Below are positions 46,456-57,022 of a stretch of DNA of 64,000 nt, one piece after another. The stretch is from Polynucleobacter yangtzensis (GTDB lineage Bacteria; Pseudomonadota; Gammaproteobacteria; Burkholderiales; Burkholderiaceae), in the NCBI RefSeq assembly GCF_001595965.1, contig NZ_LOJI01000035.1, positions 9,770 to 73,769 of the forward strand, read 5' to 3'. The notes beneath the pieces are model-generated. The model saw only the letters and a list, made by a program, of their open reading frames with translations. It searched no databases and was not told where the DNA came from. The position numbers and the translations under genes are program-made. The stretch's first letter is position 1. Each line of letters begins with the position of its first letter.

Positions 46456-47676
46456 TTAGATGATGCCTTTACTGCGCAACACTTCAATAGTCTTATCGTC
46501 GAGCTTAAGACGCTCGTGCAGGATTTCGTCTGTATGTTGACCCAAGGTTGGTGGCGCCATACGGACTTCAGTAGGCGTCTTTGATAAACGCATTGGGCTG
46601 GCTACTAATTTCATACTGCCCACAGTGGGGTGTGGGGCTTCAATTTGTACACCACGATGAATCACTTGCTCATTTTCAAAAACTTCTTTGAAGTTGTTGA
46701 TGGGGCCGCAGGGGACATTGGCTTTTTCTAATAGTGCAATCCATTCGCCCTTAGTTTTTTTGCGAGTCATTTGCTCTAAGAGAGGAATAAGTTGCTTGCG
46801 ATGTTCTACGCGAAGGGGGTTTGACACATAAAGCGGGTTATCAGCTAAATGCGCTTCACCGCCTGCCGTCACGAAATGCCTAAATTGACCATCATTGCCT
46901 GCGGCAACAATCATCCAGCCATCAGAGGTGGGAAAGGTTTGATAGGGAACAATAATCGGAGAGGCATTGCCCCAGCGTTTGGGTACTTCACCCGAGGTAA
47001 GGTAGGCGCTTGATACATTCGCCATTACGGCTATTTGCGTATCTAGCAAGGACATGTCGATGTATTGACCCTCACCGGTATGGTCGCGATGGATGATGGC
47101 CGCAAGTATTGCCGTGCTGGCATACATGCCTGTGAAGATATCGGCGATAGCAACACCAGATTTTTGTGGACTAGCTCCCTCAAAGTCATGGGCCTCACCA
47201 GTCACACTCATGAAGCCACCCATACCCTGAATGATGAAGTCGTATCCAGGACGGTGAGCATACGGCCCAGTTTGACCAAAGCCAGTGATAGAGCAATAGA
47301 CTAGGTCGGGCTTCACCTTTTTGAGGCTTTCATAATCAAGCCCGTATTTGGCAAGGTCTCCAACTTTGTAGTTCTCAATCACCACATCCGATTCAGCAGC
47401 TAGCTGACGGATGAGTTCTTGGCCCTCAGGTTTAGCAATATCAACGGTAATGGAACGCTTATTACGATTGATGCAAATAAAATAGGCAGATTCTTCGGTT
47501 TCCTTGCCATTGGCGTCTCTGGCAAATGGAGGGCCCCAATGACGGGTATCGTCTCCAACCCCAGGTCTTTCAACTTTAATGACATCCGCACCCAAATCTG
47601 CGAGATTCTGAGCGCACCAAGGGCCAGCCAAGACTCGGCTGAGGTCTAAAACGCGAATATGACTTAAGGCTCCCAT
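46456..47676 (-). CDS. CaiB/BaiF (family III) CoA-transferase
   Basis: CoA-transferase of 406 residues of the formyl-CoA transferase/carnitine family. VLDLSRVLAGPWCAQNLADLGADVIKVERP (residues 9-38), the catalytic Asp in MSLLDTQIAVM (about residue 183) and GFGQTGPYAHRPGYDFIIQGMGG are present. It moves CoA between carboxylic acids. First gene of an operon with the MFS transporter; divergent from parE (79-bp gap). Confidence 0.9.
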   Translation of the reverse strand: MGALSHIRVLDLSRVLAGPWCAQNLADLGADVIKVERPGVGDDTRHWGPPFARDANGKETEESAYFICINRNKRSITVDIAKPEGQELIRQLAAESDVVIENYKVGDLAKYGLDYESLKKVKPDLVYCSITGFGQTGPYAHRPGYDFIIQGMGGFMSVTGEAHDFEGASPQKSGVAIADIFTGMYASTAILAAIIHRDHTGEGQYIDMSLLDTQIAVMANVSSAYLTSGEVPKRWGNASPIIVPYQTFPTSDGWMIVAAGNDGQFRHFVTAGGEAHLADNPLYVSNPLRVEHRKQLIPLLEQMTRKKTKGEWIALLEKANVPCGPINNFKEVFENEQVIHRGVQIEAPHPTVGSMKLVASPMRLSKTPTEVRMAPPTLGQHTDEILHERLKLDDKTIEVLRSKGII

Positions 47677-47755
47677 TCCCCAATTTTGGCATGGATGACG
47701 GGGTAATACCTGAAAAATTCGGTCTGGATCTCAGACATGACTACAATTTGCGCGC

Positions 47756-49744
47756 ATGGCTACCCGTAAAACTTCCGAATACAGCGAATCGTCGATTCAG
47801 GTCCTAAAAGGATTAGAACCAGTCCGTCAGCGGCCTGGAATGTACACCCGCACAGACAATCCCCTCCACATCATTCAAGAGGTGCTCGATAACGCATCTG
47901 ATGAGGCTTTAGGGGGGTTTGGTAAGCAAATCATCGTCACGATGCATACCGACGGTAGTGTCAGTGTGGAAGATGATGGCCGTGGAATTCCAGTGGGAAT
48001 GCATCCAACGGAGAAGTTGCCTGTAGTAGAAATTGTTTTTACCCAGTTGCATGCTGGTGGTAAGTTTGAAAAAGGCACTGGTGGGGCTTACGCATTCTCA
48101 GGCGGTTTGCATGGTGTTGGTGTTTCGGTAACTAATGCCTTATCCAAGAGATTAGAAGTCACCGTTTGGCGTGATGGCCAAAAGTCGACATTGACCTTTG
48201 CTGACGGCAAAGTGATTGAAAAACTCAAATTAAGCCCATCTTCAAAGGAAGATAAGTCACACGGTACTCGCGTACGCGCTTGGCCGGATGGCAAGTACTT
48301 TGATAGCTCGGCTATTCCGATGCCTGAGCTCATCCGCTTATTGCGCTCCAAAGCAGTTTTGCTGCCAGGTGTGAAGGTAACGCTGATTCAAGAAAAAACC
48401 GGCGATACCCAGACTTGGCAATATGCACAGGGCTTGCGTGGCTATTTGAATGAAGCAATTGCACAAGCAGGCCATGGCGCAGAAGTCATTCCACCATTCG
48501 AAGGTGAGCAATACGCTACTGGTACAGGCGATGATGATTCCTTTGCTGAAGGTGAGGGCGCTGCTTGGGTAGTTTGCTGGACTGAAGATGGCCCACCAGT
48601 ACGCGAGAGTTATGTGAACTTGATTCCAACTCCTGCAGGTGGTACGCATGAGAGTGGTTTGCGTGAAGGTTTATTTAATGCTGTTAAAGGCTTTATTGAA
48701 ATGCACGCATTGCAGCCTAAGGGTGTGAAGCTCATGCCTGAAGACGTATTTGCACGCGCATCCTTTATTTTGTCTGCCAAAGTATTGGATCCACAATTTC
48801 AAGGTCAGATTAAAGAGCGCCTCAATTCTCGTGATGCAGTGCGCTTAGTTTCTGGTTATGTGAAATCTGCTCTTGAGCTTTGGCTAAACCAGCACGTTGA
48901 CTACGGTCGTAAGTTAGCTGATTTAGTTATTAAGCAAGCTCAGGCTAGAACTCGCGCAGGACAAAAAGTTGAGAAGAAAAAATCCTCTGGTGTTGCTGTT
49001 CTGCCAGGCAAGCTAACGGATTGCGAGAGCCAAGATATCGGCATGAATGAAATCTTCCTGGTTGAGGGTGACTCTGCCGGTGGTTCCGCCAAAATGGGTC
49101 GTAATAAAGAATATCAAGCCATTCTGCCATTACGCGGCAAGGTATTAAATACTTGGGAAGCAGAGCGTGACCGCTTATTTGCAAACAATGAAGTGCACGA
49201 TATTGCTGTAGCGATTGGCGTTGATCCCCATGGAGCGAATGACAATCCGGATTTGTCAAACTTGCGTTATGGCAAGGTTTGCATCCTTTCTGATGCGGAC
49301 GTTGATGGGGCACATATTCAAGTATTGCTATTAACTTTGTTCTACAAGCATTTCCCTAAATTGATTGAGTTGGGTCATGTACACATCTCTAGGCCACCTC
49401 TATTTAGGGTAGATGCTCCAGCACGCGGCAAGAAGCCGGCGCAAAAGATCTATGCATTGGATGCTAATGAGTTGCAGGCGATCGAAGATAAATTGCGCAA
49501 AGATGGCGTAAAAGAAACTGCATGGCAGATTTCTCGCTTTAAAGGTCTTGGCGAGATGAGCGCAGAGCAACTATGGGATACAACTCTGAATCCAGATACA
49601 CGCCGTTTACTTCCTGTAACACTAGGTACTTGGACCGAAGACGAAACATTTAAAACAATGGATATGCTGATGGGTAAATCAGAGTCTGGTGCGCGTCGCG
49701 ATTGGCTTGAAGAGCGCGGCAATGAAGTGGAGGCGGATATCTAA
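47756..49744 (+). CDS. parE: DNA topoisomerase IV subunit B
   Basis: ATPase subunit of 662 residues that powers chromosome decatenation. The GHKL ATP-binding motifs [10 protein letters not shown] and [27 protein letters not shown], and the TOPRIM motifs [11 protein letters not shown] and [11 protein letters not shown] are present. The insertion around residues 240-270 and overall length match proteobacterial ParE rather than GyrB. Stop and the next start share one base (TAATG), coupling it to parC. Confidence 0.95.
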   Translation: MATRKTSEYSESSIQVLKGLEPVRQRPGMYTRTDNPLHIIQEVLDNASDEALGGFGKQIIVTMHTDGSVSVEDDGRGIPVGMHPTEKLPVVEIVFTQLHAGGKFEKGTGGAYAFSGGLHGVGVSVTNALSKRLEVTVWRDGQKSTLTFADGKVIEKLKLSPSSKEDKSHGTRVRAWPDGKYFDSSAIPMPELIRLLRSKAVLLPGVKVTLIQEKTGDTQTWQYAQGLRGYLNEAIAQAGHGAEVIPPFEGEQYATGTGDDDSFAEGEGAAWVVCWTEDGPPVRESYVNLIPTPAGGTHESGLREGLFNAVKGFIEMHALQPKGVKLMPEDVFARASFILSAKVLDPQFQGQIKERLNSRDAVRLVSGYVKSALELWLNQHVDYGRKLADLVIKQAQARTRAGQKVEKKKSSGVAVLPGKLTDCESQDIGMNEIFLVEGDSAGGSAKMGRNKEYQAILPLRGKVLNTWEAERDRLFANNEVHDIAVAIGVDPHGANDNPDLSNLRYGKVCILSDADVDGAHIQVLLLTLFYKHFPKLIELGHVHISRPPLFRVDAPARGKKPAQKIYALDANELQAIEDKLRKDGVKETAWQISRFKGLGEMSAEQLWDTTLNPDTRRLLPVTLGTWTEDETFKTMDMLMGKSESGARRDWLEERGNEVEADI

Positions 49745-52188
49745 TGGCAACTAAAAAGACTCCTGGAAAAAATAATCCAGCTGATCAGGCGGATCTATTC
49801 TCCAATCCAATTGAGATGGATGTTGTTGAAGTAGATGAGGCTCCAGCAGTTACCACTTCTTCTGGTGGTGTGGGTAACCACAATCCTAAAACTATTGATC
49901 TAAACGAAGACGGTAAAGACAGCCTAACTTTAGCCGTATATGCAGAGCGTGCCTATTTGGATTACGCCATTAGCGTGGTTAAAGGTCGTGCGCTTCCAGA
50001 TGTTTCAGACGGACAGAAGCCTGTACAGCGCCGAATCCTATTCTCGATGAGTGAAATGGGCTTGCGCGCCGATGCGAAGCCGGTAAAGAGTGCTCGTGTT
50101 GTTGGTGATGTGTTGGGTAAATTCCATCCTCACGGGGATCAGTCTGCATACGATGCATTGGTTCGTTTGGCACAAAGCTTCTCATTGCGTTATCCATTAA
50201 TTGATGGACAAGGTAACTTCGGTTCTCGTGATGGTGATGGCGCGGCAGCGATGCGTTACACAGAAGCACGCCTTACTAAAATTGCTAGCCTGCTGTTAAG
50301 TGAAATTGATGAAGGTACGGTTGATTTCGCACCAAACTACGATGGTTCATTCCAAGAGCCAAAGTTATTACCAGCGCGCCTACCGTTTGTATTGCTCAAC
50401 GGCGCTTCGGGTATTGCTGTTGGTATGGCTACCGAGATTCCATCGCATAACTTGCGTGAAGTAGCCTCCGCAGCAGTTGCTTTAATGAAGTCTCCAAAGA
50501 TGACTACTGCAGAGTTGTTGGAGATCATGCCCGGTCCTGACTATCCAGGTGGCGGCCAAATCATTTCCTCTGCTGCAGAAATTGCCCAGATTTATGAGGC
50601 AGGACGCGGCAGTATTAAGGTACGCGCACGTTGGTCAATCGAAGAGTTGGCTCGCGGCCAGTGGCAGATTGTTGTAAATGAATTACCACCAGCCACTTCT
50701 TCTCAGCGTGTACTGCAAGAGATTGAAGAGATCACGAATCCAAAGGTAAAGGTCGGTAAAAAGACCTTAACTCCTGAGCAGAATAATCTCAAATCAACCA
50801 TTCTGAATGTGCTTGATGGCGTTCGCGACGAGTCTAGCAAGGACGCAGCAGTGCGCTTGGTGTTTGAGCCTAAGAGCAAGAATATTGACGTCAATGAGTT
50901 TGTAAACCTATTACTTGCTCACACCTCATTAGAGTCCAATGCGCCAATGAACTTGGTGATGATTGGCAATGATGGTCGTCCGCGTCAAAAGGGCTTAAAA
51001 GAAATTATTTCCGAGTGGATTACTTTCAGGGTTGCCACGGTTACCCGTAGAACTCAGCATCGCTTAGGCAAAGTCAAAGACCGCATGCATATTTTGGAAG
51101 GGCGTTTAATCGTTCTTCTCAATATTGATAAGGTTATTAAGATCATTCGCAATAGCGATGAGCCCAAAGCAGATTTGATAAAAGAATTTAAGTTGTCAGA
51201 TCGTCAGGCTGAAGACATTCTGGATATTCGTTTGCGTCAGTTGGCTCGCTTAGAAGGTATCAAGATTGAGCAGGAGCTTAAAGAACTCAAAGCGGAGCGT
51301 GAAGATCTAGAAGGTTTATTGCAGAGCGATACTGTCTTGCGTAAACGCATCATCAAAGAAATCGAATCCGATATGAAGGATTTTGGTGATGATCGTCGCA
51401 CCTTAATTCAGGAAGATAAGCGCGCTGTTGCTGAGACTAAGGTGATTGATGAGCCGGTAACAGTGATTGTTTCTCAAAAGGGTTGGGTCCGAGTTCGCCA
51501 AGGTCACGAGCATGATGCAACTCAATTTAGTTTTAAGGCGGGCGATGCTTTATATGCCACCTTCGAAGTGAGAACGGTAGACGTTATTCAAGGCTTTGGC
51601 AGTGATGGTCGCGTCTATACCGTTCCTGTAAGTGAATTGCCTGGTGCCCGCGGTGATGGTTCGCCATTGACCAGCTTTGTTAATTTGGCTGCTGGGTCAC
51701 AGATGGTTGCTTACTATGCTGGCCAGCCTGACGATTTGGTATTGCTATCTACTAAAGCAGGCTTTGGATTCTTGGCTAATGTATCGGATATGAGTACCCG
51801 CAATAAGGCGGGCAAATCATTCTTAAGCATGGATGCCAAGGTACCGGGTGATGCACCTTTAGGTGCGGCAAAAGTCAAAGTCGGCATGAAACAAGTTGCC
51901 TGCTTGTCCGAGGCTTCCAAGTTATTGGTCTTCCCTCTAGATGAGCTCAAGCGCTTGCCCACTGGCGGCAAAGGCGTGATCTTGATGGGCTTGGACGATA
52001 AAGAGTATTTGGCTTCAGCAATTGCTGTAGGTCCTGATGGAGCGACTTACTCAGGTGCAGGTCGTGCTGGCAAGCCAACTGAACTCAGTTTGGATGCAAA
52101 AACTTTGAAGTCGTTTGGAGGCAACCGTGCACGTAAAGGCCACTTTGTAGAGCCACGCTTAAAAGACGGCAAGCTCACAGCGAACTAA
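49744..52188 (+). CDS. parC: DNA topoisomerase IV subunit A
   Basis: DNA-cleaving subunit of 814 residues. The quinolone-determining region [17 protein letters not shown] (about residues 120-136) and the catalytic Tyr in [11 protein letters not shown] (about residue 177) are present. The C-terminal domain has the beta-pinwheel blade repeats (from about residue 570). An N-terminal tail of 55 residues with acidic stretches precedes the core. One-base overlap with parE. Confidence 0.95.
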   Translation: MATKKTPGKNNPADQADLFSNPIEMDVVEVDEAPAVTTSSGGVGNHNPKTIDLNEDGKDSLTLAVYAERAYLDYAISVVKGRALPDVSDGQKPVQRRILFSMSEMGLRADAKPVKSARVVGDVLGKFHPHGDQSAYDALVRLAQSFSLRYPLIDGQGNFGSRDGDGAAAMRYTEARLTKIASLLLSEIDEGTVDFAPNYDGSFQEPKLLPARLPFVLLNGASGIAVGMATEIPSHNLREVASAAVALMKSPKMTTAELLEIMPGPDYPGGGQIISSAAEIAQIYEAGRGSIKVRARWSIEELARGQWQIVVNELPPATSSQRVLQEIEEITNPKVKVGKKTLTPEQNNLKSTILNVLDGVRDESSKDAAVRLVFEPKSKNIDVNEFVNLLLAHTSLESNAPMNLVMIGNDGRPRQKGLKEIISEWITFRVATVTRRTQHRLGKVKDRMHILEGRLIVLLNIDKVIKIIRNSDEPKADLIKEFKLSDRQAEDILDIRLRQLARLEGIKIEQELKELKAEREDLEGLLQSDTVLRKRIIKEIESDMKDFGDDRRTLIQEDKRAVAETKVIDEPVTVIVSQKGWVRVRQGHEHDATQFSFKAGDALYATFEVRTVDVIQGFGSDGRVYTVPVSELPGARGDGSPLTSFVNLAAGSQMVAYYAGQPDDLVLLSTKAGFGFLANVSDMSTRNKAGKSFLSMDAKVPGDAPLGAAKVKVGMKQVACLSEASKLLVFPLDELKRLPTGGKGVILMGLDDKEYLASAIAVGPDGATYSGAGRAGKPTELSLDAKTLKSFGGNRARKGHFVEPRLKDGKLTAN

Positions 52189-52197
52189 GTACCGCTT

Positions 52198-53157
52198 TTA
52201 GACTTTCTTCGGAACGCTAATGCCGTATTTGACGGCAATCACTTCTGCCAGGATCGAAACTGCGATCTCTGGTGGGGTGAGAGCCCCAATATAAAGCCCT
52301 ACAGGGCCATGTAATTTTTCTACTTGCTCTTGGCTAACATCGAACTCTAATAAACGCTCTTTGCGTTTTTGAGTGTTCTTGCGGCTGCCTAGTGCGCCTA
52401 CATAAAAAGCTGGTGACTTAAGAGCCTCCATCAAAGCCATGTCATCCAATTTGGGATCATGCGTAAGGGCTACAACTGCAGTGTGAGAGTCGACGCCAAT
52501 CTCAAGTAATACATCGTCTGGCATGCCCTTAGAAAAAGTAATATCCGTACGATTGAGGCCTTCGGCATATTCTTCGCGAGGATCAATCACAATGACTTCA
52601 AAGTCAGAAGCTAAAGCAAAATCAGCGGTATATAGGGAGAGTTGGCCGGCGCCAATGATGACCATGCGCCAGCGTGGACCGTAAGTCGTATGCATTTCTT
52701 GATCGGTGCAAATAAATTCATCACTACGATCACCTAGGGTGAGTGTCGATTTTCCAGTGCTTAAGCTTACTGAGCGGCGGGTAATTTGATGCGAAGAAAT
52801 ATTCTCAAGTAGCTTTTCTAAAACAGCTAACTCCGGCTTTGGCTCCACCAGCAAACGCAGGGTGCCACCACATGGCAATCCAAAACGAGCCGCCTCTTGT
52901 TGGGTCACGCCATACACCACCATTTCAGGGGTATTGCGCGTCAAAATTTCTGTCTGCACACGACGAATCAGATCATCTTCAACGCAACCGCCCGAAACTG
53001 AGCCAGCTACCTGACCATCAGCGCGTATTGCTAGCCAAGAGCCAACAGGACGTGGAGCGGAGCCCCAGGTTTGAACCACGGTTGCAATCGCCACAGATTG
53101 GCCCGATTGGAGCCATTCCACGGCAGATTTAAGAACGCTGAGGTCGGTACTGTTCAT
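52198..53157 (-). CDS. XdhC/CoxI family maturation protein
   Basis: Protein of 319 residues with an N-terminal XdhC_CoxI domain (AIATVVQTWGSAPRPVGSWLA, SVSGGCVEDDLIR with its conserved Cys) and a C-terminal Rossmann domain (VIIGAGQLSLYTADFA, then VIDPREEYAEG). Relatives insert the sulfurated molybdenum cofactor into xanthine dehydrogenase-type enzymes. It is divergent from the MocA-like gene (53-bp gap). No molybdenum hydroxylase subunit is seen in the window. Confidence 0.87.
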   Translation of the reverse strand: MNSTDLSVLKSAVEWLQSGQSVAIATVVQTWGSAPRPVGSWLAIRADGQVAGSVSGGCVEDDLIRRVQTEILTRNTPEMVVYGVTQQEAARFGLPCGGTLRLLVEPKPELAVLEKLLENISSHQITRRSVSLSTGKSTLTLGDRSDEFICTDQEMHTTYGPRWRMVIIGAGQLSLYTADFALASDFEVIVIDPREEYAEGLNRTDITFSKGMPDDVLLEIGVDSHTAVVALTHDPKLDDMALMEALKSPAFYVGALGSRKNTQKRKERLLEFDVSQEQVEKLHGPVGLYIGALTPPEIAVSILAEVIAVKYGISVPKKV

Positions 53158-53210
53158 GCTATTTCTTCTTTTGCTAATGCTTTGATGAATAACTAATTAT
53201 TATCACTCTA

Positions 53211-53861
53211 ATGACAATTTCTGGTGAATCCTTCAAAAACCCAAAATTACGCCTAGCCGTACTCCTCTTGGCAGCAGGTGAGGGGAGTCGTTTAGGTGGA
53301 TTTCCTAAAGCATTGCTGAAGAAGGAGGGTGAAAGCTTATTAAGCCGCTTTCTACAATCTATTCAAAAATTCAACCCAGTAGAAACGTTGGTTGTCACAG
53401 GCTTTTATGCAGATGCAATTGAGGTGGAAATCAACTCAATAAGGCAAAAGACTCGTAACCCTATTGCCATAGTAAAAAACCAAAATCCACAAGAAGGTCA
53501 GTCATCTTCGGTCCGACTTGGCTTAGAGTCGCTCAAATCTGACTATGACGTTTTATTGGTTGCTTTGTGTGATCAACCTAATATTGGCGTCTCGGAGATT
53601 GAGGCTCTGTTAGAGCAATTCAATCAACTAGGATTCAATAAGGAAATCGTCTTACCAATGGTGAACGGAAATCGTGGTAACCCAGTATTATTTTCGAAAA
53701 AAGTGATTGAAGAAATCATGGCGACACCCGGGATGGTCTGCAGGCCCTTTATGGATAAGCATCCAGAGCTAGTGAAACTATTTGAGACGAATAATCAGGC
53801 TTATTTATTGGATGTCGACACCCAGGCCGACATCCAAAAACTAGGGCTTGATACTATTTAA
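53211..53861 (+). CDS. MocA/MobA-like nucleotidyltransferase
   Basis: Protein of 216 residues. LLAAGEGSRLGGFPKALLK at about residues 19-37 is the nucleotide-binding signature of the MobA-like NTP-transferases, with LCDQPNIG as the metal site and NRGNPVLFS as the late loop. Members such as MocA make molybdopterin cytosine dinucleotide, the cofactor form used by XdhC-dependent hydroxylases. Its pairing with XdhC supports that role. Confidence 0.84.
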   Translation: MTISGESFKNPKLRLAVLLLAAGEGSRLGGFPKALLKKEGESLLSRFLQSIQKFNPVETLVVTGFYADAIEVEINSIRQKTRNPIAIVKNQNPQEGQSSSVRLGLESLKSDYDVLLVALCDQPNIGVSEIEALLEQFNQLGFNKEIVLPMVNGNRGNPVLFSKKVIEEIMATPGMVCRPFMDKHPELVKLFETNNQAYLLDVDTQADIQKLGLDTI

Positions 53862-53876
53862 ATTAATGTAATTAAA

Positions 53877-54335
53877 TTAAATCTCAGCGATCAATTCAAT
53901 TTCAACGCAAGCACCCAGCGGAATTTGCGCAACACCAAAAGCGCTACGAGCATGTTTGCCAGCATCACCAAAAACTTCAAAAAGTAATTCTGAACAGCCA
54001 TTAACAACTAGGTGCTGCTCCGTATATGTATCGGCAGAGTTCACCAAACCCATTACCTTAACAATGCGCTTTACTTTATCCAAAGAGCCCAAGTGACTCT
54101 GTAAGGTGGAGATCAAATCTATTGCAATAGAGCGTGCTGCCGCTTTGCCAGTATCGGTATCCATGTCTTTACCAAGCTTTCCTACCCAAGGTTTGCCATC
54201 GCGTTTAGCAATATGACCAGAGAGAAAAACAGTATTCCCGGTAGTGGCTGCCATGACATAGGCCGCAGCAGGAGGTCCTGGTGGTGGCAAATCAATTCCA
54301 AGGGTTTTGAGGCGATCGCTAATGTTTGTAGTCAT
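53877..54335 (-). CDS. RidA family protein
   Basis: Trimeric Rid/YjgF-type protein of 152 residues. The family pattern VFLSGHIAK, DKVKRIVKVMGLV and the C-terminal GKHARSAFGVAQIPLGACVEIELIAEI, with the conserved Arg, are present. RidA members hydrolyse reactive enamines/imines. The slightly longer N-terminus places it in a YjgH-like subgroup. It is convergent with the MocA-like gene and precedes no obvious partner. Confidence 0.85.
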   Translation of the reverse strand: MTTNISDRLKTLGIDLPPPGPPAAAYVMAATTGNTVFLSGHIAKRDGKPWVGKLGKDMDTDTGKAAARSIAIDLISTLQSHLGSLDKVKRIVKVMGLVNSADTYTEQHLVVNGCSELLFEVFGDAGKHARSAFGVAQIPLGACVEIELIAEI

Positions 54336-54390
54336 GCTAAATAGGATTAATTTAAAAAAGAAATAAGTTCAAAAAGGGAATATCAGAATC

Positions 54391-55566
54391 TTACTTGGAA
54401 AGTTGACGCATGGCACTCTCAAGGCCATTTAAGGTCATTGGATACATGCGATCTTTCATGAGGTTTTGCATGATGTCAATTGACTGACGATATTGCCAGA
54501 TAGATTCAGGTTCTGGATTAAGCCAAGCAAAATGCGGGAAGTGGTCAATTAAACGGTTGATCCAAACAGCTCCAGCTTCCTTATTGTTGTATTCAACTGA
54601 ACCATTCGGACTCAGAATCTCATAAGGAGACATGGTTGCATCACCAACGAATATCAGCTTGTAGTCTGGGCCATATTTATTGATGATGTCTTGGGTTGGC
54701 GTAGCTTGGTCGCGTCTGCGACGATTGCTCTGCCAAAGGTTTTCATAAACACAGTTATGAAAATAGTAGTGCTCAAGATGCTTAAATTCTGCTTTAGCAG
54801 CAGAGAACAATTCAGCAATACGCTGAATATGATCGTCCATTGAACCACCAACATCCATGAGTAGCAGCACTTTCACCTGATTGTGGCGCTCAGGACGCAT
54901 TTTGATATCGAGCATTCCTGCGTTAGCTGCTGTCGAATGAATCGTTTGATCTAGGTCGAGCTCTAAGGTAGACCCTTCTCTAGCAAACCGACGCAAACGA
55001 CGCAAAGCAACCTTAATGTTGCGGGTGCCCAGTGCTAAATCACTGTCATAGTCTTTAAACTCTCGCGCTTCCCAAACCTTGATCGCGGTTCTATTGCCAG
55101 CGCTCTCACCGCCAATGCGAATACCTTCAGGATGGTAGCCGCTATGACCAAACGGGGAGGATCCGCCAGCGCCAATCCATTTGTTCCCGCCACCATGCCA
55201 CTCTTTTTGTTCTTTTAGGAGCTCCTCAAGACGCTTTTTCAGTGCATCAGGCCCACCTAATTTTTTGAGTGCTGCTTTTTCTTCATCGCTTAGTACGCGT
55301 TGAAGTTTTTTCTCTAGCCAGCCTAAGGGAATATCTGGGGAGAGTGCGATGATTTGCTCAATGCCGTTGAAGTAGCTGCCAAAGACTTGATCAAAACGAT
55401 CAAAGTGTTGTTCATCTTTAACCAGGGTCATGCGAGCCAGCTGATAAAACTCATCAATCGATGGATTGATAACGCCTGATTTCAAAGCCTCCAGGAGGGT
55501 TAAAAACTCTCGTACTGAAACAGGCACTTTAGCCTCTTTCAGGTTAAGGAAGAATTGAATCAACAT
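54391..55566 (-). CDS. VWA domain protein, CoxE-like
   Basis: Protein of 391 residues with a C-terminal von Willebrand factor A domain: the MIDAS-type LLLMDVGGSMDDH (about residues 232-244; Gly replaces the usual Ser in D-x-S-x-S) and KLIFVGDATMSP. The N-terminal half matches the CoxE-like family. It is paired with a MoxR ATPase (27-bp gap), the pair working as a chaperone that matures metalloenzymes. Proximity to XdhC and MocA points to molybdenum hydroxylase maturation. Confidence 0.85.
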   Translation of the reverse strand: MLIQFFLNLKEAKVPVSVREFLTLLEALKSGVINPSIDEFYQLARMTLVKDEQHFDRFDQVFGSYFNGIEQIIALSPDIPLGWLEKKLQRVLSDEEKAALKKLGGPDALKKRLEELLKEQKEWHGGGNKWIGAGGSSPFGHSGYHPEGIRIGGESAGNRTAIKVWEAREFKDYDSDLALGTRNIKVALRRLRRFAREGSTLELDLDQTIHSTAANAGMLDIKMRPERHNQVKVLLLMDVGGSMDDHIQRIAELFSAAKAEFKHLEHYYFHNCVYENLWQSNRRRRDQATPTQDIINKYGPDYKLIFVGDATMSPYEILSPNGSVEYNNKEAGAVWINRLIDHFPHFAWLNPEPESIWQYRQSIDIMQNLMKDRMYPMTLNGLESAMRQLSK

Positions 55567-55593
55567 AAATACAGGGTGATGTTGATTAATACA

Positions 55594-56463
55594 TTAACGA
55601 TGATTGCGATTCATCATGACCAAGCGCTCAAACAAGTGGATATCTTGTTCATTCTTGAGTAAAGCGCCATGCAGTGGTGGTACGGAAATCTTCTCATCAT
55701 TGCTATACAAGGCCTCTGGCGGGATATCTTCAGCCAATAGAAGCTTAAGCCAATCAATCAACTCGGAGGTAGAGGGCTTTTTCTTAAGTCCTGGTAATGA
55801 GCGTATTTGATAAAAGGCCTTGAGAGCTGCATCCAGGAGATCTTGTTTGATATTGGGGTGGTGAACATCCACGATGCTTTGCATTGTTGTTGCATCGGGA
55901 AAGGTAATGTAATGAAAAAAGCAGCGGCGCAAGAATGCATCGGGGAGCTCTTTCTCATTATTGGAAGTGATGATGACTAGCGGGCGATGCTTTGCTTTAA
56001 TGAGTTCACGCGTTTCATAAACATAAAATTCCATGCGATCAATTTCGCGCAGTAAGTCATTTGGAAACTCAATATCTGCTTTATCGATTTCATCAATGAG
56101 CAAGACCGTAGGTTCATCTGCCTCAAAAGCTTGCCAAAGTACGCCCTTAACAATGTAGTTGCGAATGTCTTTTACCTTCTCATCACCCAATTGCGAATCG
56201 CGCAAGCGGCTAACGGCGTCGTATTCATACAGCCCTTGTTGAGCTTTGGTGGTGGATTTAATGTGCCACTGTAAGAGCGGCATGTTGAGGGCGGCGGCAA
56301 CTTCCTCGGCCAACATCGTTTTGCCAGTGCCTGGCTCGCCTTTAATCAAAAGAGGGCGTTGTAGTGCGATTGCCGCATTTACAGCCAATTTGAGATCTTC
56401 GGTAGCGACATAGCTTTGGCTACCTGAGAAGCGGGTTTGAGTAGAGGGGTTGGATTTGCTCAT
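55594..56463 (-). CDS. MoxR-family AAA ATPase
   Basis: AAA+ ATPase of 289 residues. Walker A GEPGTGKT (about residues 42-49), Walker B VLLIDEIDKAD and sensor LVIITSNNEKELPDAFLRR are intact. Upstream gene of the MoxR-VWA pair, like CoxD-CoxE in carbon monoxide dehydrogenase clusters. Divergent from the cytochrome genes. Confidence 0.92.
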   Translation of the reverse strand: MSKSNPSTQTRFSGSQSYVATEDLKLAVNAAIALQRPLLIKGEPGTGKTMLAEEVAAALNMPLLQWHIKSTTKAQQGLYEYDAVSRLRDSQLGDEKVKDIRNYIVKGVLWQAFEADEPTVLLIDEIDKADIEFPNDLLREIDRMEFYVYETRELIKAKHRPLVIITSNNEKELPDAFLRRCFFHYITFPDATTMQSIVDVHHPNIKQDLLDAALKAFYQIRSLPGLKKKPSTSELIDWLKLLLAEDIPPEALYSNDEKISVPPLHGALLKNEQDIHLFERLVMMNRNHR

Positions 56464-56576
56464 ATGCTGACCTAATTAGTGCTGGGTTAAGCGTTCCAGT
56501 ATAGGTAAATGAGCCAAATTTTTCAGTGTTTCTACTGATTTTGGCCTCCAGAATGGCGGGAATGGCGTCTGTCCGC

Positions 56577-56605
56577 TATACTCTTCCCAAATTGATCTAA
56601 ATCAA
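56577..56605 (+). promoter_or_regulatory. -10 box and FNR/Anr box before the cytochrome genes
   Basis: TTGAT-CTAA-ATCAA at 56592-56605 is a perfect FNR/Anr consensus. TATACT at 56577-56582 is a possible -10. Transcription would then begin near 56589, so the FNR box lies over the start of the transcript, a position usually causing repression rather than activation. The -35 match is poor. Confidence 0.6.
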
Positions 56606-56625
56606 ACTCATTAATAATGATTTCT

Positions 56626-56991
56626 ATGAAAAAACTCTCCATTCTTCCTCAATTGGCCGTAACCGCAGCTTTGGTTTTTGCTGGCTCTGCTGCTCAGGCT
56701 GATGAAGTTAAAGGTAATGCTGCAGCAGGTAACGGCAAGGTTTGGCTGTGCGTTGGTTGCCACTCAATTCCCGAATATCGCGCAGACTACCCATTGGTAT
56801 ACAAGGTACCTATGATTGGCGGTCAAAATGCCGCTTACATTGCTTGCGCACTAGCCGCTTACAAAAAAGGCGAAAGGAAGCATCCAACAATGCGCTCTAT
56901 TGCTGCCAGCTTGTCTGACCAAGACATGGCTGATATCGGTGAATACTATGCTGCGCAAACTGCCAGCTCACCTAACAACCCATTGAAGTGA
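56626..56991 (+). CDS. periplasmic c-type cytochrome
   Basis: Class I-like cytochrome c of 121 residues. The signal peptide runs from MKKLSILPQ to about AQADE, the haem site is CVGCH and the distal Met is in KVPMIGGQ. I start at 56626 because the preceding ATG at 56617 would prefix three non-signal residues (MIS) and lacks a better ribosome site. It lies 31 bp before a second cytochrome gene. Probably an electron carrier to or from a terminal oxidase. Confidence 0.9.
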   Translation: MKKLSILPQLAVTAALVFAGSAAQADEVKGNAAAGNGKVWLCVGCHSIPEYRADYPLVYKVPMIGGQNAAYIACALAAYKKGERKHPTMRSIAASLSDQDMADIGEYYAAQTASSPNNPLK

Positions 56992-57022
56992 TTCATTAAT
57001 AAAGATACATAGAGATACTTTT

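Noticed and set aside
48338..48649. Open frame antisense to parE
   Set aside because: Fully covered by parE, no ribosome site and no protein-like features; a codon-bias shadow. The same applies to the other antisense frames over conserved genes such as those opposite thiC, parC and the mutase.
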